Below, piece by piece: positions 6,084-13,236 of a stretch of DNA of 33,622 nucleotides. The notes beneath the pieces were generated by a model that saw nothing but the letters and a program-made list of their open reading frames with translations, did no database searches and was not told where the DNA came from. The stretch is from CAYVNU01 sp964453265 (lineage in GTDB: Bacteria > Patescibacteriota > Doudnabacteria > UBA920): positions 1 to 33,622 of the forward strand of contig CAYVNU010000010.1 of the NCBI GenBank assembly GCA_964453265.1, given 5' to 3'. The translations under genes and the position numbers were made by a program. Within the stretch, counting starts at the first letter, position 1. Every line of letters starts with the position of its first letter.

Positions 6084-7823
6084 TTACTTTTTTATCTCTC
6101 TCGTCGGCGGTATATGATAGTAGTTTAAAATAAACTGAGCTAATTCTCCAAATGCCGGCGCTGCCGTACTTTCAGCGAAATCTACATCTCTTGGGTGATT
6201 AACCCGAACTAACATTAAAAATTGCGGATTCTCCACCGGACCAAAGCCTATAAACGAACCAATGTTGTTATTTTCTTCATAGCCCGGTTTGCCGTCTTTA
6301 CGCGCGACCTGGGCGGTGCCGGTTTTGCCGGCAATATAATATCCGGGCACTCCGGCTTTCTTGCCGTGTCCGTTTTCTACCACATTTACCATCATTGCGG
6401 AAACTGTGTAAGAAGTTTTATCGGAAATAATTTGGCTAACAACTTTTGGTTCGGCGTTTTCCACTTTGCCGTCTGAATGAATTTTTGCCTGCACAATATA
6501 CGGCTGCATAATTTTGCCGCCATTGGCAATTGGCATAAAAGCTTTAACTAACTGAATCGGCGTTACCGAAATACCCTGACCAAAACTGGCTGTGTCAAAA
6601 TTCACTTTAATATTAGCTTTTAAGTTGTCCAAATTGCCCTTGGCCTCGGGAAGTTCTATGCCGGTTTTTTGGCCAAAGCCGAAATTTTTTAAATACCTTA
6701 AAAATACTTCATTACCCACTTGTTCTTTGGCAAAAATTGAACCGGTGTTTAAAGACTGTTCTAATACTTGGGTCATGGTTCTTATACCATGGCCTTTGCC
6801 ATCGGAATTTTTAATTTTATAACCATCTATTTCCACCACGCCGGTATCGTTATATGTCGTATCAGGTGTTATTTTCCCTTCATTAATAGAAGTGGCCATA
6901 GTTAAAGGCTTAAACACACTACCCGGTTCATAACTGCCCCAGACTGTTTCGTTTAAAAAAGTTTTTGGGTTTTCAACTTTATTAAAAGCATTTAAATCAA
7001 AATCCGGATAATTCGCCATAGCAAGTACAGCTCCGGTTTTTGGATTAACTATTACCACACTGGCTGAATCCGCTCCGTGCTTTTCCACAGTTTGTCTAAT
7101 TACTTCCTGGGCTTTAAACTGAATACTTTTATCTATGGTTAAAATAATATTCATCCCGTCTACAGCAGGCGTATATTCTCGGTCAGAGCCGAATATCCAG
7201 GCTCCGCCGGCGTCCTTCTCCTGCTTTAACTCTCCTATGCTACCGGCTAATTCAGAATTAAAATATTTTTCCAAACCGTACAAGCCCTCGCGGCTGTCGC
7301 CCTTATACGCCACAAAACCCAAAACTTGGCTTAATAAATTTTTTTCCGGATAATATCTTTTTTCCTCGGTATCAAAATATATGCCCGGGAGCTTTAACTG
7401 CTTTATTACATTTTGCTCATTCTCAGTTAATTCTTTCTTTAACGGAACGTACTTTTTTTCTAGGTTGGTAATTTTCGTTAAAATCTCGGGTGCAGACAAA
7501 GCTAAAACCGAAGAAAGACTCTGGGCTACTAAATTAGGATTTACAATTTCATGCGGAACCGCGTACACCAAAAACTTTTCAATGTTCGCGGCAATAGGAA
7601 AACTTTCCGCACTAATTGGGTCGGCAATTTTTATTTCTCCGCGAGTAGGCAAAAGTTTTCTGTATATACTATGCTGATTTTGTGCCTGCTGTTTATAACT
7701 AGAGGCTTTTACAACTTGCAAATAATACAACCTGGCAATAATTGCGGCAAAAAACAATAAAAAAACAACAGTCAAAACCCGGCTCCGACTGTCAAAAACA
7801 TTCTGGTGTTTTTTTTGTACCAT
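6084..7823 (-). CDS. ftsI: Penicillin-binding protein FtsI/PBP2-type transpeptidase
   Basis: Septal peptidoglycan DD-transpeptidase. A single N-terminal membrane anchor (about residues 17-37) precedes a pedestal/dimerisation domain (about 50-215) and the transpeptidase domain. The active-site signatures are complete: Ser302-X-X-Lys305 (GSVFKPLT), Ser357-Leu-Asn (EQSLNTGS) and Lys500-Thr-Gly-Thr (AGKTGTAQ). No PASTA repeats follow; the protein ends soon after the domain at 579 residues, a normal size. The gene follows the FtsL-like gene by 32 bases in the mraZ-rsmH-ftsL-ftsI order of division clusters, which supports FtsI over elongation PBP2. Confidence 0.95.
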   Translation of the reverse strand: MVQKKHQNVFDSRSRVLTVVFLLFFAAIIARLYYLQVVKASSYKQQAQNQHSIYRKLLPTRGEIKIADPISAESFPIAANIEKFLVYAVPHEIVNPNLVAQSLSSVLALSAPEILTKITNLEKKYVPLKKELTENEQNVIKQLKLPGIYFDTEEKRYYPEKNLLSQVLGFVAYKGDSREGLYGLEKYFNSELAGSIGELKQEKDAGGAWIFGSDREYTPAVDGMNIILTIDKSIQFKAQEVIRQTVEKHGADSASVVIVNPKTGAVLAMANYPDFDLNAFNKVENPKTFLNETVWGSYEPGSVFKPLTMATSINEGKITPDTTYNDTGVVEIDGYKIKNSDGKGHGIRTMTQVLEQSLNTGSIFAKEQVGNEVFLRYLKNFGFGQKTGIELPEAKGNLDNLKANIKVNFDTASFGQGISVTPIQLVKAFMPIANGGKIMQPYIVQAKIHSDGKVENAEPKVVSQIISDKTSYTVSAMMVNVVENGHGKKAGVPGYYIAGKTGTAQVARKDGKPGYEENNNIGSFIGFGPVENPQFLMLVRVNHPRDVDFAESTAAPAFGELAQFILNYYHIPPTREIKK

Positions 7824-7855
7824 GAAAAATTAAAAATTAATAAAACAACTTTAAA

Positions 7856-8239
7856 CTATTTCATTGCCGTCATTACCGGGACAATTTCCAAAAACTTAGG
7901 CGTGCCGGCAGCTACAAAATTCATTTGCGGCAAATTTGCCTGCGCTGAAACTATGGAAGAACTTTCGGAAACCTGTAAACTAAGTTTTCTATTTTCTTCT
8001 ACTAGCGTCTCTAGCTGGTTTTGAGATTTTTTTATTTCATAACCTGTGGCGGCATAACTGTTAACTCCCAAGACATAAGCCATTCCAAATACTAAATTTA
8101 CCGCAACAAGAACAAACACCACAGCGGGATGAAAAGTTTTTTCTGTTTTTGTTTTACTCTTTACTATTTTTAAAGCTGCTATTGAAGCTTCGGGCTTAGA
8201 CTTATAAAACAATGTTGGGAAACTTAGAGCTTTGATCAT
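7856..8239 (-). CDS. FtsL-like bitopic division protein
   Basis: This 127-residue protein has a cytoplasmic N terminus, one membrane segment (about 38-57) and an external coiled coil (about 66-95, with YEIKKSQNQLETLVEENRKL), the topology of FtsL. FtsL bridges FtsQ, FtsB and FtsI at the septum; its sequence is poorly conserved, so the call rests on topology and on its position between rsmH and ftsI. The start codon is preceded by an A-rich stretch with AAAAAC units and no ribosome site. Confidence 0.7.
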   Translation of the reverse strand: MIKALSFPTLFYKSKPEASIAALKIVKSKTKTEKTFHPAVVFVLVAVNLVFGMAYVLGVNSYAATGYEIKKSQNQLETLVEENRKLSLQVSESSSIVSAQANLPQMNFVAAGTPKFLEIVPVMTAMK

Positions 8240-8310
8240 AATTTTTTATTTTTGTTTTTGTTTTTTCCGCAAAGATAGATGTTATTAGTTATTAATTAAA
8301 AGTTTTTTAG

Positions 8311-9231
8311 TTACAACTTAACTATTGCTCTTAATTTTGCCGGTTTAGAACGGGAGTTTTTTTCTAATTCTTGTTCAGAGGCTGTAACAATTTTTTTAGT
8401 CAGCAATTTGCCTTGAGGGCTCTTACCACACACGCACTGAGGGAAATCTATTGGGCAAGTGCAGCCTTTAGTTAAACTGTTAAAATATTGTTTTACTAAC
8501 CTATCTTCTAAAGAATGAAAGCTTACTATTACCAGCCTGCCGCCAGGGTTTAAAATATCAAAAGCTTTAGGCAAAAATTCTTCTAAGCTGGATAGTTCGT
8601 GGTTTACAGCAATTCTTAAAGCCTGGAATATTCTTCTGGCACTGTCGTCGGCCTTATGTTTAACTGGCTTAGGAAGAGCGTCTTGAATAATTTTATATAA
8701 ATCAATCGTATGCTTTAATTCTGCATTCTGCATTCTATATTCTAAAATTTTCCTTGCCATTTGCCTGCTAAACTTTTCCTCACCGTAATCTTCAAATATT
8801 TTTCTAAGCCGCTGTTCATCATAATTATTTAAAATATATTTCGCGTCTTCGGGCTGGCTTTGATCAAACCGCATGTCGAGCAGCTCATTTTTTTTAAAAC
8901 TAAAGCCTCTGGCCGACTCGTCCAACTCGTAAGACGAAAGTCCTAAATCTGCCACAATACCCGAAATATCTTTAAACTCGTGTTCCTGTGTAATTTTATT
9001 TATGTTTTGAAAGTTTCCGTGATGCAAAACCAAGTTTTGATTCTTGATTCTTGATTCTTGAATATTCTGTAAGGCATCTTTGTCTAAGTCTATGGCTAAA
9101 ACTTTCCCACCAGGCTGATTTTTATCTAAAATCGCTTTAGTGTATCCCCCTCCTCCTAGCGTTGCATCTACAAAATTCTCACCGGACTTAGGCTGAAGGT
9201 AAAAAATAACCTCATTAAGCAATACTGGAAT
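8311..9231 (-). CDS. rsmH: 16S rRNA (cytosine-1402 N4) methyltransferase RsmH, 5' end in gap
   Basis: S-adenosylmethionine-dependent methyltransferase acting on the 30S P-site base C1402. Seen are the start of the fold (IPVLLNEVIFYL, directly at the gap), the SAM loop FVDATLGGGGYT, AIDLDKDAL, GIVADLGLSSYELDE, GFSFKKNELLDMRFD and the C-terminal VSFHSLEDRLVKQYF with a CTCP...CVCG cysteine pair. Probably only a few N-terminal residues are lost in the 100-N gap. Two heptamer tandem arrays are translated inside the gene (9039-9065 as QESRIKNQN, 8718-8745 as EYRMQNAEL), both at variable surface regions. The stop precedes the FtsL-like gene. Confidence 0.95.
   Translation of the reverse strand: MPVLLNEVIFYLQPKSGENFVDATLGGGGYTKAILDKNQPGGKVLAIDLDKDALQNIQESRIKNQNLVLHHGNFQNINKITQEHEFKDISGIVADLGLSSYELDESARGFSFKKNELLDMRFDQSQPEDAKYILNNYDEQRLRKIFEDYGEEKFSRQMARKILEYRMQNAELKHTIDLYKIIQDALPKPVKHKADDSARRIFQALRIAVNHELSSLEEFLPKAFDILNPGGRLVIVSFHSLEDRLVKQYFNSLTKGCTCPIDFPQCVCGKSPQGKLLTKKIVTASEQELEKNSRSKPAKLRAIVKL
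8718..8745. repeat. Four translated heptamers inside rsmH
   Basis: ATTCTGC, ATTCTGC, ATTCTAT and ATTCTAA stand in tandem. The rsmH frame is kept and they encode part of KILEYRMQNAELK, in the helix and linker before the conserved IDLYKIIQDAL. Confidence 0.8.
9039..9065. repeat. Three translated GATTCTT heptamers inside rsmH
   Basis: GATTCTT occurs three times in perfect tandem, followed by a decayed GAATATTC unit. 21 bases keep the frame and encode QESRIKNQN in a loop between the SAM-binding strand and the HHGNF segment. Confidence 0.85.
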
Positions 9232-9331
9232 NNNNNNNNNNNNNNNNNNNNNNNNNNNNNNNNNNNNNNNNNNNNNNNNNNNNNNNNNNNNNNNNNNNNN
9301 NNNNNNNNNNNNNNNNNNNNNNNNNNNNNNN
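9232..9331. other. Scaffold gap of 100 Ns
   Basis: Exactly 100 undetermined bases, the conventional placeholder for an unknown gap length. It removes the 3' end of mraZ and the start of rsmH. From the usual lengths of both proteins the missing sequence is probably short. Confidence 0.98.
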
Positions 9332-9711
9332 GTTTGCTGCTTGTAAGCGGTCCAAAGCTCGTCGCTCCAAATTTCTAAACGGTTGTATAAACCCGCAAAA
9401 ACCAACTTCTTTTGAATTTTGGCAAAATCTTTTAAATAACCGGGGATTATTATTCTGCCTTGCTTGTCTATTTCGCAATCCATGGCACCGGCCAACATAA
9501 GCCGGGAAAAAGCACGCGTGTTGGCAGTAGAAATTGGGAGACTAGCCAATTTTTCCGCAAGCTTTTTCCACTCGCCCTCTGTGTATAAAAACAGTGAGCT
9601 GTCTAAACCTCTGGTAACCACAACTTTCTTTTTTAATTCTGTCCTAAATTTAGCCGGAATTGATATTCTGCCTTTTTCATCTATATTCGCCTGATATTCA
9701 CCTATAAACAT
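9332..9711 (-). CDS. mraZ: Transcriptional regulator MraZ, 3' end in gap
   Basis: DNA-binding repressor of the division and wall operon; it forms ring oligomers that bind repeated boxes at its own promoter. Two AbrB-like half domains are visible, each with the DxxGR signature: DEKGRISIPAKFR (11-23) and DKQGRIIIPGYLK further on. 126 codons are present before the gap; family members of about 143-152 residues suggest the last 15-25 are missing. The ATG at 9711 has no ribosome site, but a heptamer array starts 6 bases upstream. Four MraZ boxes and a consensus promoter lie 135-220 bases upstream, consistent with autoregulation. Confidence 0.95.
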
Positions 9712-9717
9712 TTAATA

Positions 9718-9752
9718 TAACTAATAACCTATAATTGATAACTGATAACAGG
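9718..9752. repeat. Five heptamers directly upstream of mraZ
   Basis: TAACTAA, TAACCTA, TAATTGA, TAACTGA and TAACAGG are contiguous 7-base units ending 6 bases before the mraZ start codon, in the place of a ribosome binding site. Confidence 0.75.
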
Positions 9753-9846
9753 ATAGGATTAGGGAAAGTTTGATAGATATTTCCCCAGTTTTCAAAAAAT
9801 CTGTAGCAAAAGCCAAAACAACTAAATAAAGCTGTCTAAAGCTTTT

Positions 9847-9885
9847 CCACTTTTTCCCCCACTTTCTCCCACTCATTACCACTTT
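9847..9885 (-). promoter_or_regulatory. Four MraZ boxes
   Basis: CCACTTT at 9847-9853, 9859-9865 and 9879-9885 and CCACTCA at 9869-9875 read on the minus strand as AAAGTGG/TGAGTGG repeats spaced 12, 10 and 10 bases, that is, on one face of the helix. This matches the established AAAGTGK-type operator of MraZ. They lie just downstream of the predicted transcription start, a position suited to repression. Confidence 0.88.
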
Positions 9886-9900
9886 TTGACATCTAAATCA

Positions 9901-9929
9901 ATTATATACCACAAAAACCCATTTATCAA
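9901..9929 (-). promoter_or_regulatory. Promoter of the mraZ division cluster
   Basis: TTGATA (9929-9924), a 17-base spacer and a perfect TATAAT (9906-9901) on the minus strand. Transcription should start near 9894, immediately before the MraZ boxes, giving a leader of about 180 bases. Confidence 0.85.
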
Positions 9930-9946
9930 ACCCCTAAAAAATAAAT

Positions 9947-9972
9947 AAAACCCCAATAAATAAAGGGGTTTT
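9947..9972 (-). terminator. Possible terminator shielding the mraZ promoter
   Basis: AAAACCCC pairs with GGGGTTTT across a 10-base loop. Leftward it is followed by ATTTATTTTTT, so it could stop transcripts arriving from the insertion sequence. It lies within the gene-free stretch 9712-10052, which otherwise holds the leader, MraZ boxes, promoter and left end of the IS1595-type element. Confidence 0.5.
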
Positions 9973-10052
9973 AGTAAAATATTTAAAGATGTCCACAACC
10001 AACAAGTAAAATACTGGGGAACTATCCCTTTACAACAAGGAGTGAATAGATT

Positions 10053-10691
10053 ATGATAAATACATTACAATATAAAAATAACCCTACTGAAAAGCAGGGT
10101 ATAAGGGGTATAATTAATCGTATGGTACGAGAATGTCAAAAATATTGGCTTTTAAAAAATCTTAGGGATGCAGATATTGGTGGACATATTGAAAACCACG
10201 ACACTGAAGCCCTTAAAATGGGTGCGTCCCTATCTGTTGATAGGGGTGCTTATTTGGATACTTTAAGTAATCTTCCAAAAAACAAAAGGCTTTCTAAAGG
10301 TAAATTAAATAGGAAAATTGAAACATATAAATCAATTATAGATTCTTGTATACATGAGGGTTTGATTATCCAATTAGATAAGCAAAATACTATACCTACG
10401 GGAATTACTATTAGAGTGTCACATTTGGGAGATGATTATATTTCAAAATTTATTTATAAAACTTTTTTTGATAACCCAATAGCAACTGCATTAATTATTG
10501 GCGCAATAGGTTGGATTTTTACAAGTTTTGTTTTAAAGCCCGCTATTACGGAAGTCAAATTAATTACCCCTCCAAATATAAATTTACCTAAAATCGTTAC
10601 ACCAATTAATATTTATTCAACAAGTACTACACCTAATATTTACCCAGTAATAAACGTATACCCAAATGCCACAACAACCCCAAAAAGATAA
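10053..10691 (+). CDS. Passenger gene of the IS1595-type element, membrane-anchored unknown
   Basis: Function unknown. The 212-residue protein has a basic, helical N-terminal part, a segment (about 84-125, RKIETYKSIIDSCIHEGLII then a turn and strand) that resembles a winged-helix fold, one membrane segment (about 142-161, IATALIIGAIGWIFTSFVL) and a low-complexity Pro/Thr/Asn tail. The ribosome site AAGGAG (10037-10042) overlaps the inner edge of the left inverted repeat. Because the gene lies wholly between the two inverted ends, it moves with the element. It could regulate transposition or bind an envelope target; neither is shown. Passenger genes are known in some IS1595 subgroups. Confidence 0.75.
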   Translation: MINTLQYKNNPTEKQGIRGIINRMVRECQKYWLLKNLRDADIGGHIENHDTEALKMGASLSVDRGAYLDTLSNLPKNKRLSKGKLNRKIETYKSIIDSCIHEGLIIQLDKQNTIPTGITIRVSHLGDDYISKFIYKTFFDNPIATALIIGAIGWIFTSFVLKPAITEVKLITPPNINLPKIVTPINIYSTSTTPNIYPVINVYPNATTTPKR

Positions 10692-10693
10692 CC

Positions 10694-11554
10694 TTAAATT
10701 TTTTCAACTCCTTCATCTGGCAGTCGGCAAATCTGACTTAACATCTGAACAAACAGAGGAACCCCAGAACGAGAGTGAGTTAAACGCCAAGCAAACTCGT
10801 CCAAGTAAGACTGGAGATACTTCTCCGACACTTGATGATAAGTCCCAGAAATAGACCGCTTTACTTGGGCAAAAAAGCTTTCTACTGAATTTATATGAAC
10901 CGCACCTCTTGTATACTGTCCGATTGAATGATTAACCGATTCGTGGTCATAATTAGGCAAATTATCTTTGTAAAGTGGGGCTGCGTCAGTCATTACTCTA
11001 CTCCCCTTTTCTACCTCGTTTTCAATTAAAGGCAAAGTATTAGCCATTCCTACCTTACGGACAACCACAGCCTTAACCGCACCTTTTCTTTGAACCATAG
11101 CCAAAGCCTTAGGAGTTTCAGATTTAGAGATATGCCTTGTAGTTTTCTCCATATAGCTGTCATCAACCTCAACTATTCCGTTTAGCTTAAAATTGCTAGT
11201 GTCGTAGAGTTTTCTTATCTGTTTAGCTATTCTCCAAGCTGTCTTGTAAGTAACGCCTAAATCACGCTCAAGTTCTTTAGCTGACACGCCATTCCTAGAG
11301 TTAGCGAACTTATAAATAGCAAAGAACCAAGACTTTAAAGAAGTGTCAGATTTATGAAAGATTGTACCTGCAAGGGGGTGTATCTGATAACCGCATTTAC
11401 CGCAAGCCCAGCATTTCCTGTCCGTTACCTTATACCACGACACATTTTTACAGGTCGGGCAAGCAGGTTTTCCAAATCTATATTTAAAAACATAGGCTAA
11501 ACAGTCCTCGTCAGTCTTAAAAACTTTATTAAAATCTTTGATTGTGTATTTCAT
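10694..11554 (-). CDS. IS1595-type (ISXO2-like) transposase
   Basis: DDE-type transposase for the element at 10016-11626. An N-terminal zinc ribbon uses Cys32/Cys35 (CPTC) and Cys51/Cys54 (CGKC), followed by a helix-turn-helix-like segment (VSAKELERDLGVTYKTAWRIAKQI, about 90-113, only part quoted as conserved) and the ISXO2 core. Catalytic residues appear as Asp131 (VEVDDSY), Asp190 (MTDAAPLY) and Asn222/Glu225 (HINSVESFF). At 286 residues it is full length with no frameshift, so it may be active. Confidence 0.93.
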   Translation of the reverse strand: MKYTIKDFNKVFKTDEDCLAYVFKYRFGKPACPTCKNVSWYKVTDRKCWACGKCGYQIHPLAGTIFHKSDTSLKSWFFAIYKFANSRNGVSAKELERDLGVTYKTAWRIAKQIRKLYDTSNFKLNGIVEVDDSYMEKTTRHISKSETPKALAMVQRKGAVKAVVVRKVGMANTLPLIENEVEKGSRVMTDAAPLYKDNLPNYDHESVNHSIGQYTRGAVHINSVESFFAQVKRSISGTYHQVSEKYLQSYLDEFAWRLTHSRSGVPLFVQMLSQICRLPDEGVEKI

Positions 11555-11647
11555 AGGAATTTGGCTTAATTACTTAGGTATTCCTATTATAATCCACAAT
11601 TACCTTGTTGTCAAGGGATAATGCCCAAAATACTTTAAAAGCCTATT

Positions 11648-12163
11648 CTACTCAGTAGATATTGCATAAGCTGCTATGCCAAAAGCCACGGAAACATTCA
11701 GGCTTTCTTTTTGGCCGAGCATAGGTATTTCTATAATTTTGTCGCAAAGTTTTAGCAAAGACTTATCCACACCCCCTACTTCTTCGCCTAAAATTAAAGC
11801 CAAAGGAAATTTAGGCTTGAATTTGTTTAGCATCACGGTTTTGGACTTTATATTATTTTCTAATGCAATAATTTGAATTTTGGGATGTTTTAATCGCAAT
11901 TCTTTTATTAACCTAATCGGAGTTGCTTTGTGCTCCCACGGCACAGTCTCTTCTGCTCCCAAAGCAGTTTTAGAAATTTTAACTTTATGTTTAAATTCCG
12001 CAGGAGTGGGTGTATAGCCGGTTAAAAATATTTTACTAACAGAAAAAGCGTCAGCCGTACGAAATAAAGAACCGACATTAAAAAGTGAACGAATATTGTG
12101 AGCAATTACGTAGAATGTTTTTTGGGGTTCTCCCCCTCTTGAGGGGGAGTTAGTGGGGGTCAT
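11648..12163 (-). CDS. SpoU/TrmH-family RNA 2'-O-methyltransferase
   Basis: SAM-dependent ribose methyltransferase with a trefoil-knot fold, acting on tRNA or rRNA. The three SpoU motifs are present: NIRSLFNVGSLFRTAD, ALILGEEVGGVD and IPMLGQKESLNVSVAFGIAAYA. The body starts at KTFYVIAHNIRS, where relatives usually begin; the preceding 14 residues (MTPTNSPSRGGEPQ) are encoded by a C-rich palindromic repeat (12124-12163) that also supplies the only ATG. The start codon overlaps the TGA of the upstream nuclease gene (ATGA), which suggests coupled translation. Exact RNA target unknown. Confidence 0.88.
   Translation of the reverse strand: MTPTNSPSRGGEPQKTFYVIAHNIRSLFNVGSLFRTADAFSVSKIFLTGYTPTPAEFKHKVKISKTALGAEETVPWEHKATPIRLIKELRLKHPKIQIIALENNIKSKTVMLNKFKPKFPLALILGEEVGGVDKSLLKLCDKIIEIPMLGQKESLNVSVAFGIAAYAISTE
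12124..12163. repeat. C-rich palindromic element at the methyltransferase start
   Basis: CTCCCCCTC, two bases and GAGGGGGAG form a 9-bp stem, flanked by a CCCCCACTAA tail on the minus strand. Layout resembles other copies in the window (a C-rich single-stranded tail plus short C/T stem). It encodes the first residues of the methyltransferase. Confidence 0.7.
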
Positions 12164-12531
12164 AGTAAATTTAATTTTCTCAATAAATCTTCAAAAACTC
12201 CGTTAATGTTATTTAACACTTCTAAATTATTATATCTAATAACTTTATAACCAAAAGATTCTAAATACTGCGTTCGCTTTTCATCTTCTTTTTTAGCAAT
12301 TTCACTAAAATGCGAATCCCCGTCTATTTCAATAATTAATTTTTGCTCAGGACAATAAAAATCTACAATATACTGGCCAATACCATGCTGTTTTCTAAAT
12401 TTTAAGTTCTTAAATTGACGGTTTGCAACTTTTGACCAAAAAAGTTTTTCTGCCGAGGTCATTTCCTTTCTCAGCTTACGTCTAAAATTTATTGTCCTCC
12501 TAAAGCCTGACTTAGGTCCTCTGACTTGCAT
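12160..12531 (-). CDS. DUF559 PD-(D/E)XK-type endonuclease-like protein
   Basis: Small nuclease-fold protein of the DUF559 family, related to very short patch repair endonucleases. Conserved parts are the N-terminal RRKLRKEMTSAEKLFW (about 17-32), the HGIGQYIVDFYC block with Asp57, and IIEIDGDSH with Glu68-X-Asp70, then YKVIRYNN. 123 residues is the standard length. No restriction or methylase genes are nearby, so a repair or accessory role is only a guess. The gene is coupled to the downstream methyltransferase by a 4-base overlap and is preceded by a palindromic element at 12546-12574. Confidence 0.85.
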   Translation of the reverse strand: MQVRGPKSGFRRTINFRRKLRKEMTSAEKLFWSKVANRQFKNLKFRKQHGIGQYIVDFYCPEQKLIIEIDGDSHFSEIAKKEDEKRTQYLESFGYKVIRYNNLEVLNNINGVFEDLLRKLNLL

Positions 12532-12545
12532 AAGTTTCTATGACC

Positions 12546-12574
12546 TCCCCTACCCCTCCTTAAAAAGGAGGGGA
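12546..12574. repeat. C-rich palindromic element
   Basis: CCCCTCCTT and AAGGAGGGG (12553-12561 and 12565-12573) form a perfect 9-bp stem with an AAA loop, preceded by CTCCCCTA. Same architecture as the element at 12124-12163. Confidence 0.7.
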
Positions 12575-12596
12575 AATAAAACAGCGCTAACAGTAG

Positions 12597-13115
12597 TTAT
12601 AAATTTGTTGAATTATTTTTCTTTTTTCTAAGCACCAAATAAATTAAAAGGTAAGTAATAATTAAAGCGCTGTAGTTTATTAACATATAGGTCGGGTGTC
12701 CCCAAGAAACACCGTGATCAAACTTATACTTTGAAAGTGGAAATAAAAAAGGTGTTTCGTAAAAGCCTTTGTGAGAAGGGATGTCTATTAAAATATGCAA
12801 AGTCCAGCCAAACATTGGCCAATACACCTTGCCCTTACGGGCAACCATAACGATAACCATAACTATGCCAAATACAACCAACGAGTGGGTATAGTTATAA
12901 GCCTCGGAAGCGAATTTAAAGACCCAAATACTGCTATCAAAGGCTTTAGGGCCAAAAGTATGGCCGGAAAATAACATATAAAAAAAGGCCGGGGTAAAAC
13001 CGACTAAATCGGGCGCTACGCCAAAAAACACGGCCCAGAGCCGCTGTTTTAATTGCTGACTATACTTTTTATAGTAGACCACATTAGTCCACAGCATGTG
13101 GGCAAAAACGTCCAT
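12597..13115 (-). CDS. YdjM-like integral membrane protein with conserved histidines
   Basis: 172 residues with about four hydrophobic segments. The pattern DVFAHMLWTN at the N terminus, FGVAPDL, YNYTHSLVVF and WTLHILIDIPSH matches the spacing of His and Asp residues in the YdjM/DUF457-type predicted membrane-bound metal-dependent hydrolases. That annotation is by weak similarity; the enzyme activity is untested in most members. A heptamer array stands 5 bases upstream of the start codon at 13115. Confidence 0.6.
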   Translation of the reverse strand: MDVFAHMLWTNVVYYKKYSQQLKQRLWAVFFGVAPDLVGFTPAFFYMLFSGHTFGPKAFDSSIWVFKFASEAYNYTHSLVVFGIVMVIVMVARKGKVYWPMFGWTLHILIDIPSHKGFYETPFLFPLSKYKFDHGVSWGHPTYMLINYSALIITYLLIYLVLRKKKNNSTNL

Positions 13116-13120
13116 AGGGA

Positions 13121-13148
13121 GATATAAGATTTAAGATATACGATGCAA
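13121..13148. repeat. Four heptamers upstream of the YdjM-like gene
   Basis: GATATAA, GATTTAA, GATATAC and GATGCAA are contiguous 7-base units, ending 5 bases before the start codon of the leftward gene. Confidence 0.7.
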
Positions 13149-13156
13149 GCTTTATT

Positions 13157-13198
13157 GCAAACAATAGTGTTCGACTTTATGGAGAACCTATTGTTTGC
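13157..13198. repeat. Long hairpin downstream of the anchored surface protein gene
   Basis: GCAAACAATAG and CTATTGTTTGC form a perfect 11-bp stem extended inward by GTTC/GAAC. There is no T run on the leftward side, so it is either a weak terminator for the gene ending at 13237 or a repeat element. A smaller palindrome (TTCTCGA, CAAGC, TCGAAGAA) follows at 13210-13229. Confidence 0.6.
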
Positions 13199-13236
13199 TT
13201 AAGATTATTTTCTCGACAAGCTCGAAGAATATTTGG

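Larger units (their letters stand above)
10016..11626. mobile_element. IS1595-type insertion sequence with passenger gene, 1,611 bp
   Basis: Inverted ends at 10016-10040 and 11603-11626 share TATCCCTT, one variable base and ACAACAAGG after a GGG terminus; further matches (GATTAT) continue inward. Both sides carry the identical 8-bp target duplication AAAATACT (10008-10015 and 11627-11634), the duplication length typical of the IS1595 family. Between the ends lie a rightward passenger gene (10053-10691) and the leftward transposase (10694-11554), convergent with 2 bases between their stop codons. Confidence 0.9.

Noticed and set aside
9231..9332. Apparent mraZ-rsmH fusion through the N run
   Set aside because: The two frames join only because 100 Ns translate without stops; domain content shows two separate genes broken by a scaffold gap.
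2657..11626. Composite transposon formed by the two insertion sequences
   Set aside because: They belong to different families with different ends and each has its own target duplication.
2678..12162. UGA read as glycine, as in Gracilibacteria and Absconditabacteria
   Set aside because: TGA ends intact genes at normal family lengths (IS481-type transposase, DUF559 nuclease), so the standard code holds.
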